The notes beneath the pieces were generated by a model. It ran no database searches and was not told the DNA's origin. It worked only from the letters and a program-made list of their open reading frames with translations. A program made the translations under genes and the position numbers. This document shows positions 1 through 10,837 of a DNA stretch of 64,000 nt, piece by piece (the stretch's first letter is position 1; each line of letters opens with the position of its first letter). Origin of the DNA: Bubalus kerabau. Lineage: Eukaryota > Chordata > Mammalia > Artiodactyla > Bovidae. The stretch lies in the NCBI RefSeq assembly GCF_029407905.1, contig NC_073627.1, forward strand, positions 134,801,697-134,865,696, written 5' to 3'.

Positions 1-771
1 CCTAGAGTAACGGAAATAAAAACAAAAGTAAACAAGTGGGACCTGATTAAACTTAAAAGCTTTTGCACAGCAAAGGAAACTATAGGCAAGGTGAAAAGAC
101 AGCCCTCAGAGCGGGAGAAAATAATAGCAAATGAGACAACTGACAAAGGATTAATTTCCAAAATATACAAGCAGTTCATACAACTCAATGCCAGAAAAAC
201 AAACAACCCAATCAAAAAGTGGGGAAAAGACCTAAACAGATATTTCTCCAAAGAAGTCATACTGATGACTAGCAAACACATGAAAAGATACTCAACATCA
301 CTCATTATTAGAGAAATGCAAATCAAAACTACAATGAGATATCACCTCACGATGGTCAGAAAGGCCATCATCAAAAAGTCTACAAACAATAAATGCTGGA
401 GAGGGTGTGGAGAAAAGGGAACACTCTTGCACTGTTGGTGGGAATGTAAATTGATACAGCCACTATGGAAGACAGTATGGAGATTCATTAAAAAACTAGG
501 AATAAAACCACCATATGACCCAGCAATCCCACTGCTAGGTACATACCCTGAGGAATACAAAATTGAAAAAGACACATGTATCCCATTGTTCATCACAGCA
601 CTATTTACAATAGCTAGAACATGGAAGCAACCTAGATGTCCATCAACAGATAAATGGATAAAGAAGTTGTGGTACATATACACAGTGGAATATTACTTAG
701 TCATAAAAAGGAACACATTTGAGTCAGTTCTAATGAGGTGGATGAACCTAGAATCTATTATTCAGAGTTAA
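1..771 (+). pseudogene. L1 ORF2 protein, C-terminal 256 codons (partial)
   Basis: This is the end of the L1 ORF2 endonuclease/reverse transcriptase, which copies L1 RNA into nicked genomic DNA. Reading from base 1 in frame 1, the frame is open to a stop at 769-771; a GTG at 91 is not a real start, because the frame continues upstream through codons matching L1 (DLIKLKSFCTAKE). The C-terminal cysteine motif is present as C-x3-C-x7-H-x4-C, encoded around 394-447, followed by the conserved LQPLW-like and DPAIPLLG segments. The endonuclease and RT domains lie outside the window, so activity cannot be judged. The stop falls near the usual ORF2 end. It is a repeat-encoded remnant, not a host gene. 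Confidence 0.88.
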
Positions 772-1163
772 GTAAGTATTCTAACACATATACGGAATCT
801 AGAAAAATGGTACTGAAGAATTTATTTACAGGGCAACAGTTGAGAAACAGACATAGAGAATAGACTTATGGACATGGGGAGAGGGAAGAGAGGGTGAGAT
901 GTATAGAAAGAGCAACATGGAAACTTACATTATCATATGTAAAATAGATATCCAATGAGAATTTGTTGTATGGCTCAGGAAATGCAAACAGGGACTCTGT
1001 ACCAACCTAGAGGGGTGGGATAGGGAGTGAGACAGGAGGGAGGTTCAAAAGGAGGGGATATATGTATACCTATGGCTGATTCATGTTGAGGTTTGACAGA
1101 AAACAGCAAAATTCTGTAAAGCAATTATCCTTCAATAAAAAATAAATTAGTTTTAAAAAAAAA
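1..1163 (+). mobile_element. Ruminant L1 LINE, 3' end (ORF2 C-terminus, 3' UTR, poly-A)
   Basis: Sense 3' portion of a ruminant L1; it begins before the window. The order is ORF2 tail (to 771), then a 3' UTR with the purine-rich G/A stretch near 880-1050, the terminal cattcaataaaa-type block near 1128-1146, and an A-rich end at 1153-1163. The match to the known bovine L1 3' end is close, so the copy is fairly young. A CHR SINE sits directly in its tail. Confidence 0.93.
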
Positions 1164-1173
1164 TGAAAGTGGG

Positions 1174-1499
1174 GCTTCCCTGTTGGCTCAGTGGTAAAGA
1201 ATCTGCCTGCCAATGCAAGGTCACAGGTTCTATCCATGACTCAGCAAGATCCCAGATGTCTCAGAGCAACTAAGTCCATGCATCACAACGATTGAACTGT
1301 ACAGCCCGGGAGCCAAAACTATTGAAGCCCGCATGCCCTAGAACTCATGCTTGGCAACAAAAGAAGCCACCGCAATGAAAAGCCTGAATACGACAACTGG
1401 AGAGTAGCCCCCACCTTCACTGCAGCTAGAGAAATGCCCATGCAGCAACAAAAATCAAGCACAGCCCAAAATAAATAAACACATATTTTTTTTTTAAAG
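1174..1499 (+). mobile_element. CHR-type SINE (tRNA-Glu head)
   Basis: Starts gcttccctgttggctcagtg (tRNA-derived head, A box) and ends in a T/A-rich tail after the agaagccaccgcaatg-type body typical of cetartiodactyl CHR SINEs. Flanking 13-bp TSD: 1161-1173 and 1500-1512, one mismatch (aaatgaaag[t/c]ggg). It inserted at the 3' end of the preceding L1. Confidence 0.9.
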
Positions 1500-1512
1500 A
1501 AATGAAAGCGGG

Positions 1513-3050
1513 CTCCTCTTCTGAGAAAGCTAAACTCAGAAGAGGAAGGTCGGTCACATAGGAGCAGGAATCAGCAATCTTTATCCTCATCTCACCAGCC
1601 AAGGAACAGACAGTGTAAACAGAAAAAAATCAAAGGTGTGCTTTGAATCCTGCTCCCTCCCAGGGAACATGAGAGCTGATAAATGGCTTCTGTTCTGAAA
1701 GCACAGCTACCCTGTGTTGAAGGTGTGGAGAGGGATATTCAGAGGAATCGTGGCACTTGTCCAATGCTGATGCTGGCCAAGTCAGTGCTAAAACCCAGCT
1801 GCCCGGCCACAACACCCCGCTCCCAGCCACGCCGCACTGTGCATCCTGGGTCATGGCGCTGGGTGAACAGGCCAGTCCGGGCTCCTTCTGCTGTCCCAGG
1901 TGCTGGTCCTATGGCCTGAGTCCCTCCACCCAGGCCCTCTGACAGTCCTGTCCCTTCACTTGACTGCAACACTTCTCCACACACACACCACACTGTCCAG
2001 AGATGACATTTCTAGACTGTCATGATTAACCACCCAAATGAGTGGTAGAGACAGGAAGTGCTATAGGTTTTTAAAAATAGCCCAGAAAGCCCCAGGCACA
2101 CATGGAAAGGGCAGAATGACACTCTGAGTGTCTGGGAGAGGGAGATGGCTGAGCCAGGGTGACCCTCCCCCACCTCCTTGGTGCTGCAAGAACCCCAAGC
2201 CACAGTGTGGAGCTCAAGGTCTCAAAGTGGTCTTCTGCCAACACTTGTCTGACAAGAGGTCCTGGATGTAGTGCCTGTATGGGGTCTCCCTGGATGAACA
2301 GACAGTGAGGGGCCTGGGCAGCGCCTGTGAAAGAAGGCCCACTGACTTGACACAGAAGAACACGGAGAATGATGAAAGAGCAAGGGAGGGCAGCGTTTCC
2401 ACTGGGGAATTAAAGCCAAGCCGTAAGTGAGTAAAAAGATTAGCCTTTATTTTCATCCCCTCCCAGGGCCTGGGACTCTCAGGTCCATCGTGAAGCCCAA
2501 ACAATCTGAGTAGGATTCTCTCTGGGAACTGTAGATGTGCAGGAATCCAAGTGCCCAGAGTCAGGACCCTCAAGCTGAGAACAGGAGTCAAATGGGATAC
2601 ATCAAAGGGACTCAAAATCAAGGAGGTGAGTCTAAGACAGATATTAGAGACTGAGGCTGTGGCTGGAGGTGGGAGAGCAGGGGAGGAGGAAATGGAGAGC
2701 TGCAGGTGGTGTGAGCAAGGAGGAGAGATATTGTGAGGAAATCACCAGGGGTGATCCCCGCTGTTTATGTGGGCTGTCTCTGGCCTTGCAGCTTCGGGTG
2801 CCTTGTCATAAGCAAATCCATCAGACACATTTAGAAATTATTCCTAGGGGAGAGTAGGGCCTCCTCTGAGGATCCACAGTGTAAACCATGGGCATTCTGG
2901 CAATACAATGACCACACCTCGAGACAGTGAGGTCAACTCCACTGACAGAGAGCCTGGGGCTGGCATTTTCCCTGGGAACACAAGCCAGTGTGTGATACAT
3001 CCACAAGCATCAGTGGCTGCATTTGGATGCTTGCTGGCTGTCCACACTCG
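1513..3050. other. Unassigned DNA
   Basis: No repeat family or gene recognised. Short open frames exist on both strands (up to 135 codons, 2214-2621 minus), but none has recognisable domains or codon structure. Confidence 0.5.
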
Positions 3051-3243
3051 TTTTTTTTTTTTTTTTTTTTTGATGTGGATCATTTTAAAAGTTTTTATTG
3101 AATTTTTTGCAATATTGTTTCTGTTTTATGTTTTGGTTCTTTAGCCACAAGGCATGTGGGATCTTAGCTCCCCAACCAGGGATAGAACCTGCTCCCCCAA
3201 CACTGGAAGGCGCACTCTCAACCACTGGACTACCGGGAAGTCC
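3051..3243 (-). mobile_element. CHR-type SINE, antisense, truncated
   Basis: Poly-T at 3051-3071 (the tail), then the antisense body with ggcatgtgggatcttagctc and ccaaccagggatagaacc, ending in ccgggaagtcc, the antisense of the SINE head. The middle is shortened relative to the copy at 38301. Confidence 0.85.
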
Positions 3244-3274
3244 ATGGCTTTTCAGACTCTTATCCTGTGCTTTC

Positions 3275-3527
3275 TGTGCTAAGTCACTTCAGATATGTCT
3301 GACTCTTTGCGACCCCACAGACGATGGCCTGCCAGGCTTCTCTCGACCCCACCGACGGTGGCCTGCCAGACTTCTCTGTCCATGAGATTCTCCAGGCAAG
3401 AATACCGGAGTGGGTTGCCATGCTCTCCTCCAGGGGATCTTTCCGACCCAGGGACTGAACCTCTGTCTCTTATGTCTCCTGCATTGGTAGGTGGGTTCTT
3501 TACCACTAGCACCATCTGGGAAGGTCC
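3275..3527 (-). mobile_element. Bov-tA SINE, antisense, with internal duplication
   Basis: Antisense Bov-tA from tgtgctaagtcacttcag to ccatctgggaagg (tRNA-derived head at the right). A 34-bp segment is tandemly duplicated at 3310-3343 and 3344-3377 with three differences; other Bov-tA copies in the window have it once. Confidence 0.92.
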
Positions 3528-4493
3528 AAGCAACCTTCATGCTCTTACCTGTTTCCAACTTTCCAGCCTCCCCCTTCCCTTTTTACATACAATGCACAGA
3601 CTTTTGCATGTGCCGCTTTGCCTTTCCTGTGGGCAGATGGCCTCAATAAGGGAGGGGCACGCGCCTGTCTCTGAGAAAAGGGACATTCGGTCATTTTCCT
3701 CCTCATTCCTGCCTCTCATAGCCTAGCATCATCACAGGTGAGGACTGTTCTCTGAACCCTATGTAAACAGACTTCTGATTAAAGTGAAGGAGTTAGGTGA
3801 TGAACACCAATACAAAGATTTTCATATTTTTTTATTATAAATAGCCCAAATATTTGGTCCCATTTCCAGTTTAAATGAGTAAACCATAATATTGATGGTT
3901 TGCAACAGATGCAAGATAAATTGAGCTTCTCTACCAGCTAGCTGAACCACTTTTAATGGGGAATATATCGAAGCTATAAATTCCTGCCGACAGGATTGCC
4001 ATGCACTAGCATAATATATCTTCTATTCAATCTTTTATACATTATGTTTTGTCCTGCATTCCAGTGGATATATTTATGGATCGTGAGCCTTTCTGTGAAG
4101 AAGCACCAAGTACCAACTCTTTGTTGTCTATGGCCTCTGGAGACAGTCATCACTTGTTCATGTTCTTTATAGGAGAGTTGGGGTGTGGCACCTTCATCCT
4201 CATGGGTGAGTTTCCTCTCTGGGAATAAGGCTCTGTGGTCCCATACCTTTCTGGGATTTTACTACCCAGTGGGAGGAAAAGGCAGCAGAGGAAATAAGTG
4301 GATGCTTATGCTAAACAGAACCAGACCATTGCTCTCTCTTGGCATGGAAGTTGATAGCATCATGTACATTTTAAAATCTAGCCACATTTTTTATAGCATC
4401 AGGTACAGAAAGTAGACCCTCTGTGGCCATGATCCCCTTTCATTGTTGTCATGGTTTTTCTCCCATCAGGCAGTAGTTTCTACAAACTTTCTC
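3528..4493. other. Unassigned DNA, partly AT-rich
   Basis: No recognised repeat or exon. 3830-4080 is AT-rich. Confidence 0.5.
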
Positions 4494-4699
4494 AGTGAAA
4501 GTGCAAGTCTTAGTCCCTCAGTCATGTCCAACACTTTGTGACCCCATGGGTTTTAGCCCACCAGGTTCCTCTGTCCATGGAATTCTCCAGGCAGGAATAC
4601 TGGAGTGGGTTGCTATCCCCTTCTCCCAACCCAGGGATAGAACCCAAGTCTCCTGTACTGCAGGCAGATTCTTTACAATCTGAGCCACCAAGGAACCCC
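4494..4699 (-). mobile_element. Bov-tA SINE, antisense
   Basis: Near full-length antisense Bov-tA: agtccctcagtcatgtccaa at the left, aggcagattctttacaat and tgagccaccaaggaa at the right (antisense tRNA head). No clear TSD. Confidence 0.93.
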
Positions 4700-5220
4700 C
4701 CTTAATGCCCCCATCTCCAATGCATAAGCTGTAGGAGCCAAAATGTAGCTTCGTTCTGGGAAAAAAAGCAACCCAGCTTGAGCTAACATCTCTGAGGTGT
4801 CCCACCCATCAGGTCTGTCTCTAGACTTTGCTGCTTCCTTCCAAACCTCAGTCATCTGCAGCACTATTGTTGGGGAGAACGGTACTTCCAGGGATGTGCT
4901 GATAAATATTTAACTACTTTCGTGTGTTTATTACCTTTGTTTTTAATGTAATTTATTTAATTGTAAGTTTATATCATTTTATTTTTAGGAACAGCTCTGT
5001 TTAACAACAGTCTCCCTGGATTTCTGAAAATGGAACAATTTAGCTCTCAAGCACTGGCAGGAGGGAGGCGACTCTGGGACACCCACAAGTCTCACAGAGT
5101 GTGGTTGTGAAGATTAAGTCACGACTCATGTGCAACCAAAGCCTGACACAGAGGAATCACTGCTTTCTGGATAGTTATCCACATTAATAAGAATAAGGGG
5201 AAGTGGGAGGGAGGAGAAAA
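4700..5220. other. Unassigned DNA
   Basis: Mostly unassigned. A short piece near 5095-5150 (gttgtgaagattaag) resembles the 3' part of a MIR, but is too short to call. Confidence 0.4.
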
Positions 5221-5230
5221 AAGAAGTTGG

Positions 5231-5399
5231 TGAAAGTCGCTCAGTTGTGTCTGACTCTTTGCAACCCCATGGACTATAGCCCACCAGGCTCCTCTGTCCA
5301 TGGGATTTCCCAGGGAAGAGTACTGGAGTGGGTTGCCATTCCCATCTCCAGGGAATCCTCAGACAGATTGTTCACCAGCCGAGTCACCAGAGAAACCCG
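5231..5399 (-). mobile_element. Bov-tA SINE, antisense, internally deleted
   Basis: Antisense Bov-tA with a shortened tRNA-side segment. Flanked by a 10-bp TSD with one mismatch, 5221-5230 and 5400-5409 (aagaag[t/c]tgg). Confidence 0.9.
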
Positions 5400-5573
5400 A
5401 AGAAGCTGGCACTTGGAGGTAATTGGGACCATCTTCAGCAGGGAAGCTTCCATGGAAGAAGGCTAGTGACCCCTTACCCTCAGGTATCAGAACATCACAA
5501 GGTGGCCTCCTCATTCAGCTTCCAGGAACTGCTCTGGAAATTCCCCAGATGTCACATACAGCAAGGCCAAGCA

Positions 5574-5799
5574 CCACCTGATGCAAAGAACTGACTCATT
5601 AGAAAAGACCCTGATGCTGGGAAAGACTGAAGGCAGGAGGAGAAGGGGACCACAGAGGATGAGATGGTTGGATGGCCTCACCAGCTCGATGGACATGAGT
5701 TTGAGCAAGCTCTGGGAGTTGGTGATGGACAGGGAGGCCTAGCGTGCTGCAGTCCATAGGGTCGCAAAGAGTCAGACACTACTGAGGGACTGAACTGAA
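5574..5799 (+). mobile_element. BovB LINE, 3' end
   Basis: Sense BovB 3' terminus: gactcattagaaaagaccct, the purine-rich ggcaggaggagaaggggacc block, then gggtcgcaaagagtcagaca and the gactgaactga end. Strongly 5'-truncated. It keeps only the extreme ORF2 C-terminus and tail. Confidence 0.9.
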
Positions 5800-5984
5800 G
5801 GACCACATCCCAAAGCTGAATAGAAGTGATCTCTACATTACTCTTCATTACCCAATTCACTGTTCTCGAGTTGAATCTGAGCAGATGTGCACAACCAGCT
5901 TTCTTTTCACCAAGGTAGACCCTGGGTGATTAAAGGACGATGACAAGGATAAAAGCAGGGAGCTTTTCTCCCTGGGTGAAGTGT

Positions 5985-6085
5985 AGCTAATATGAACACC
6001 TGCTTCATGGGATTGTCGTGAGGATGAATTGAACTAATCCATGTAAAGTGATTAGTCCAAGAAATGTTTGCCGTGGCACTTATTG
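5985..6085 (+). mobile_element. MIR SINE fragment
   Basis: Matches the 3' half of MIR in sense orientation: tcatgggattgtcgtgagga, then catgtaaagtgatta and a degraded cagtgcctggcac-like part. Confidence 0.65.
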
Positions 6086-6280
6086 TGCTTGTCAGACCCG
6101 AGGAAACCTAGTCTAATGGTGTAGGTGTTTGGCAACTGTTTAGAAACAGTGATTAAGTGTCTGACAAGCTTTTATCCTCTATGTATTGTGAACTTGAGAG
6201 ATGCCAACACCCTCCCCCTCCGCCTCAACTTCCTCCTGCTTTTTTCTCACTGTGTTAATTAGTAGAAATAAAATTCCCCA

Positions 6281-6499
6281 GGGGCTTCCCTGGTGGCTCA
6301 GTTGGTAAAGAATCCACCTGCAATGTAGGACACCTGAGTTTGATCCCTGGGTCAGGAAGACCCCCTGGAGAAGGAAATGGCAACGCACTCCAGTATTCTA
6401 CCTGGGAAATCCCATGGACAAAGGAGGCTGGCAGACCCCCTGATAGTCCATGGGGTTGGAAGAGTCACACACAACTTAGCCACTAAACCGCCACCACCA
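6281..6499 (+). mobile_element. Bov-tA SINE
   Basis: Sense copy from gggcttccctggtggctcag to the cactaaaccgccaccacca tail. TSD 6270-6280 and 6500-6510 (aaa[a/g]ttcccca, one mismatch). Confidence 0.94.
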
Positions 6500-6837
6500 A
6501 AAGTTCCCCAACCTAGATCTAGATCCAAGGATCCAGGAGTATTCAATGGGACATTCACAGAGTTGAACATGATCCACTACTGCCCACCCATCCCCAGCCT
6601 ATCTTGCAAAACACCTTTGAAGACTGGTCTTCTGTTGATCCAAGATAAACTTTGAAAAAGGCTTTCCAGTGTACAAGACACAACTATGCCCAGTTATATA
6701 CAGCCACCAATAAATTTTATTTGTTTTTACTTTGCCTTTTGCTAGCTGTGCCGTGACTCAATGCATTTTTGTGTTTATACAAAGTTTATTTGTATGACTT
6801 CATGTTAAACCTCAGATAAATGCTTCCTTATGTGTTA

Positions 6838-6877
<40 letters not shown>
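6838..6877. repeat. (A)n(GA)n microsatellite
   Basis: A run of about 10 A followed by about 13 GA units, imperfect at the right end. Confidence 0.95.
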
Positions 6878-6879
<2 letters not shown>

Positions 6880-7050
6880 CACAGGATGTGGAGTTGTTCA
6901 AGCCCTGGATCTAACAACAGCCCGGCAATGTGCTAAGCAGCTTAGGCCATGAAACACCAGTCTCAATATTCTCAATGGTGAACCAGAACAGGTAATTCCT
7001 AATTCAGAGGGATGCTATGAGGGGGAATTTAAAATTCTTTGTAAACTGAA
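6878..7050 (+). mobile_element. Possible MIR SINE, diverged
   Basis: Order and spacing resemble a sense MIR (gtggagttgttcaagccctg, then aaattctttgtaaactg), but many positions differ. Confidence 0.4.
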
Positions 7051-7719
7051 TCTGCACTCTACTTGGGTTGGTGGTTTCTGTTTTCAGTGTAGTAAATGGG
7101 TGCCACATGAAGCGTTTCACATCCATTATCTCATTGGAAGTTTACATTCTTAAAGTAGGAGCAGGAAAATGGTGATTTTTGAAGTGATTGAGTGGAGTTG
7201 CTGGGCTGGGCTGAGAGCTTCTCACTGGACTGAAGCAGGAAGTACTTGGGAAAAGTAGGGTGAAACCAGATGAAGAGAGTGGATGTCATAATACCAGCAA
7301 AGGAATATTTAGGATCTCTGAGCAGAGAAGGATGCATAATTGAATTTGCTAAATCTTGTTTAGCTGACTTACTCTTCTGCCTCAAGCAGAGAGAGCCAGT
7401 TCTTTGAGTTTAACATCCAGCCATGCCCTCTCCATCACAAAGATGTATTGCAGATTTGAAAAGGTATTTTCCTGGTTCTCAAGAATTAACAACAAGACCC
7501 CCAAGTTGGCAATTTAAATGAACCAAAAAATGTCATGTTCTAAGAGTTTCCTGCTATTGAAACCAGACCCTGCCTCTAGCCAGACCTATTGCCAGGTGGC
7601 CCAGGAGGGTCCGAGTTATCCATTCGGTGAGGCACAGTGAGTCAGGGAGAACGCTGGCAGGGACCTGCTGTGGTGCAGAGAACCTGTGTTTGAGCAAAAC
7701 CCTGTGGGCTAACTCACTT
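7051..7719. other. Unassigned DNA
   Basis: No recognised repeat or coding signal. Confidence 0.5.
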
Positions 7720-7856
7720 ACACTCAAGTCCCAGTTTTGCTGCTACACCAGCTCTATGACCTTGATCAATTTAATTAGCCTTTCTGCACCTCATTTTCCT
7801 CATCTAAAATATTCTGGTAATACTAGCTGCTTCATACAGTAATTATGAGGATTATA
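7720..7856 (+). mobile_element. MIR SINE
   Basis: Sense MIR: ctcaagtcccagttttgctg, tatgaccttgatcaattt, ttttcctcatctaaaat, then aattatgaggattatatg. The MIR core order is preserved. Confidence 0.82.
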
Positions 7857-8023
7857 TGTTCCTATGGACTGAGTGCCTGTGTTCCTCCAAAATCTATGCA
7901 CTGAAGCCTAAGCCCCCAGTGTGATGGCATTTGGAGATGGGGTATTTGGGAGGTGGTTATGGTTAGATGAAGTAATGAGGATAGGGCCCCTTTGATGAGA
8001 TCAGTGCTTGTAGGAAGAGGAAT
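7857..8023 (+). mobile_element. MLT1-type LTR, left part
   Basis: Begins tgttcctatggactgag and continues through gatggcatttggagatgggg and gggaggtggttatggttaga, the order of an MLT1 (ERVL-MaLR) LTR. It is interrupted by the SINE at 8024 and resumes at 8265. Only an old LTR remnant; no internal viral genes seen. Confidence 0.78.
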
Positions 8024-8252
8024 GGGCTTCCCGGGTGTTGCCGGTGGTAAAGAACCTGCCTGTCAAGGCAGGAGACATAAGAGACATAAGTTCGATACCT
8101 GGGTAGGGGAGATGCCCTGGAAGAGGGCATGGTGAGCCACTCCAGTATTCTTGCATGGAGAATCTCTTGGACAGAGGAGGCTGGTGGGCTGTGGTCCATA
8201 GGGTCACAAAGAGTTGGACACAACTAAGGTGACTTAGCATGCACACATGCAC
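8024..8252 (+). mobile_element. Bov-tA SINE inserted in MLT1
   Basis: Full-length sense copy. Perfect 12-bp TSD (aggaagaggaat) at 8012-8023 and 8253-8264, within the MLT1 LTR. The insertion therefore postdates the LTR. Confidence 0.95.
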
Positions 8253-8264
8253 AGGAAGAGGAAT

Positions 8265-8310
8265 AAGGTTCTCTCTCTTTCAGTGTGTACATACACTTTC
8301 TCCTTTTTTC
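8265..8310 (+). mobile_element. MLT1-type LTR, right part
   Basis: Continuation of the split LTR (ataaggttctctctctttca, matching the MLT1 ctctctct stretch). The rest of the LTR is missing. Confidence 0.55.
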
Positions 8311-8399
8311 CACTGGTATGATCTATATTTTGTCTTATATGGTTATTTCTGTTTTACTTAAGGTCATCTGTTAAATTTTCAACTTACAACATGTCATTA

Positions 8400-8800
8400 G
8401 GAAATTTTTCTATTTTTAGCTGTATTGAAATATAATTGATATGCAAAATTAGATCCATTTTATGTACATCGCTTGATGAGTTTGGACATATACCTACACC
8501 CCTGATACCATCACCATAACCAAGGCACTAAAGTTATCCTTCACCTCCAAAAATTTCCTTGTGTTCTTCTGTGTAATTTTTGGTAAGAACAATTCACATG
8601 AGGTCCATCTTCTCAACATATTTTAAAGTGTGTAATACCTACGGTATTAGCTACAGTGTTCCCTGGTACATATGGTGGGCATACTATACCCACTACATTT
8701 CAGTATTTCATGAAGTACTTCAGTATTTCATCTCTTGTCATTCCCTGAGCATTTCCACATCCCTCTAAACATACCCAGACCATTCCACTATATGATGATC
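8400..8800 (-). mobile_element. Ancient L1 3' end, antisense
   Basis: Antisense old mammalian L1 3' UTR: tgaaatataattgatatgca, then ataccatcaccataacc, then accattattaactagacccc. Strongly diverged, so it predates the ruminant-specific elements. Confidence 0.7.
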
Positions 8801-8849
8801 ACCATTATTAACTAGACCCCTATCTATCAATGGACATTCAAGTGATTCA

Positions 8850-9194
8850 AGTATTTTTCCTTAATACATGCAAAATACATTTTAAAATATGCAAATAAGG
8901 CCAAAGTGCAAGTGCAAATGCAGGAACACATGCAGTTGCAGGATAAATTCCTAAAAGTGGAACTGAAGAATCAGAGGGTATACACAGGGAATTTTGGTAG
9001 AGAGTGTATGAATTAAGTTCCCACCTGTAATGATTAGGAATTCCCTTTACTCCAAACCTACCCAATATATGTGTCATCAAGCTTTCTATCTTTTGTCAGT
9101 TCGATAGGCATCTTATAACTCATTTGGTTTTCTCTCTTCATGTGTAGGATTTAACATATTTTCATACTTAGGGATATTTGCATTTCCTTTTATG
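8850..9194 (-). mobile_element. Ancient L1 ORF2 region, antisense
   Basis: Contains aggataaattcctaaaagtg, then cccacctgtaatg and gataggcatcttataactca, matching the antisense ORF2 C-terminal region of old L1s. Probably belongs with the preceding fragment. Confidence 0.7.
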
Positions 9195-9206
9195 TGAATG
9201 CTTCAA

Positions 9207-9843
9207 TTTTTTTTTTTTTTGAGTAAAGTTGGTTTACAATGTTGTGTTAGTTTCTCCTAAACAATGAAGTAAATCAGCTATATGCACACATATAGCCTTT
9301 CTCTCTTGGACCTCCTTCCCCCTGCACCCCCTCATTCCACCACCTCTCAGTCACCACAGAGCACGGAGCTGAGCTCCCTGCGCTACACAGCAGCTTCTCT
9401 GTAGCAGCTATGCTAGCTTTATATTTTGCACATGTCAGTGTGTCTAGCCCCCCAGCTCCTCCCTATCCTTCCCCCACGTATCCACATGTCTGTTCTCTAT
9501 GTCTGCGTCTCGATTCTTGCCTTGGAAATGGGTTCATCTGTGCCATTTTTCTAGATTCCACATAGATGTATTAATCCCACTACTGGGCATATACCCTGAG
9601 GAAACCATAGAGGACACATGTACCCCAGTGTTCACTGCAGCACTATTAACAATAGCCAGGCCATGGAAGCAACCTAATGTTCAGAGACAGATAAATGGTA
9701 AAGAAAATGTGGCGCAGTATTCAGTTCAGTTCAGTTCAGTCGCTAAAGGAATGAAACGGGGTCGTTTGTAGAGACGTGGATGGACCTAGAGTCTGTCATA
9801 CAGAGTGAAGTAAGTTAGAAAGAGAAAAAATATATATAATTTA
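9207..9843 (-). mobile_element. Ruminant L1 with 5' inversion (twin priming)
   Basis: Poly-T (9207-9220) and antisense L1 3' UTR (9221-about 9571) are joined directly to sense ORF2-end sequence (about 9572-9843, tactgggcatataccctgag onward). The two parts are adjacent in an intact L1. TSD-like repeats flank the whole unit: 9195-9206 (tgaatgcttcaa) and 9844-9854 (tgaatgcttaa). This is one antisense insertion whose 5' part is inverted. Confidence 0.88.
9721..9744. repeat. (ttcag)n tract inside the L1
   Basis: About four units of cagtt followed by cagtcgct replace the usual L1 segment between tatt and aaaggaatgaaa. The tract is identical in kind to BovB antisense tails. Confidence 0.85.
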
Positions 9844-9943
9844 TGAATGCTTAATAGTCTTTTCTCATGTTTGATTTGGACTATTAGGCATTTTTTTCTT
9901 AAGGATGTTTGTGTGTATGCATAGCTGCTCAGTCGTGAAGGAC

Positions 9944-10020
9944 GGGGAAGCCTGGCATGCTGCAGTTCTTGAGGTCACAAAGAGTTTGACAGGATTGAGC
10001 GACTGAACAACAACAACAAC
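9944..10020 (+). mobile_element. Bov SINE 3' fragment
   Basis: Sense 3' end only: ggggaagcctggcatgctgc, gaggtcacaaagag, then gcgactgaacaacaacaac tail. A short piece just upstream (gctgctcagtcgt) looks like the antisense end of the same family. Confidence 0.8.
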
Positions 10021-10214
10021 GTTTCCTCTTATCTCTTTACCAAACTCTTTTCCAATAGACAGAAATCTGCCTCTGCTTAGAAATTTCCCCTGTGCTAGTT
10101 GCTCCTACCTCTGATACCAATGGGCTTTGTTTATTTCCCTTACACTTATCACAGCATACTAATGCTTTTATTTATATGTTTGAGGTAGATTACAGAAGTA
10201 CTGGATCACAGAGG

Positions 10215-10689
10215 GATTGCCCCCAATATGTTCACATACTCCATGCACACCCACCCTAGTGTGGTCCAAACTCTTCCTGACTCTGGGCTTGGACGAGGAA
10301 CATGATTTGGCAAATGTGTCAATCACGATGTTCTGTAAGCAGAGGTTTTAAAAAATGCTTGTATATTGGAGTTTGCAGTGTCTCCTGTTCCTCAGGACAC
10401 TGAAATGACCCTATGAAGAGTCTATCATACTAGGGGTTGAGAAGTCCATGAAGATCAGCAACAAGCTGCCTGGCTGAGTTCCCTACACCAGCCAGCCTGA
10501 TACATGAGTGAGCTCATTCTCCATCATGCTCAGTCCCATCCAAACTCCCAGCTGACCACAGAGATGAGTCAAACCAAGCCAGAGCAGAAGAACCCCCTAG
10601 CCAATCCTAGAACTGTGAAAAATAACAAATGCTCATTGTTTGAAGCCAGAAAGTTTTGGCATAATTTGCTACACAGTAAAAGTTAACTG
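10215..10689 (+). mobile_element. MLT1-type LTR
   Basis: Sense ERVL-MaLR LTR: 3' end gaagccagaaagttttggca, then taatttgctacacagtaaaa and ttaactg. The middle has the agtgagctcattctccat and cagaagaacccc blocks in expected order. Solo LTR; no viral coding sequence visible. Confidence 0.75.
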
Positions 10690-10837
10690 TCCTTCTTACT
10701 CAATTGTGACCACTTCAATACCTTATTCACTGAATGTAGGGCCTAGCATCATGCTGGACACATAAAGTCTTCCTGATTAATATTTTTAAGATGAAAACTA
10801 TGATGGAATCAAAAGGAGTGATTCCAACTTTAACCCT

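Noticed and set aside
1..771. L1 ORF2 as a possibly active element
   Set aside because: Only the C-terminus is in the window, so activity cannot be inferred; it was annotated as a partial remnant.
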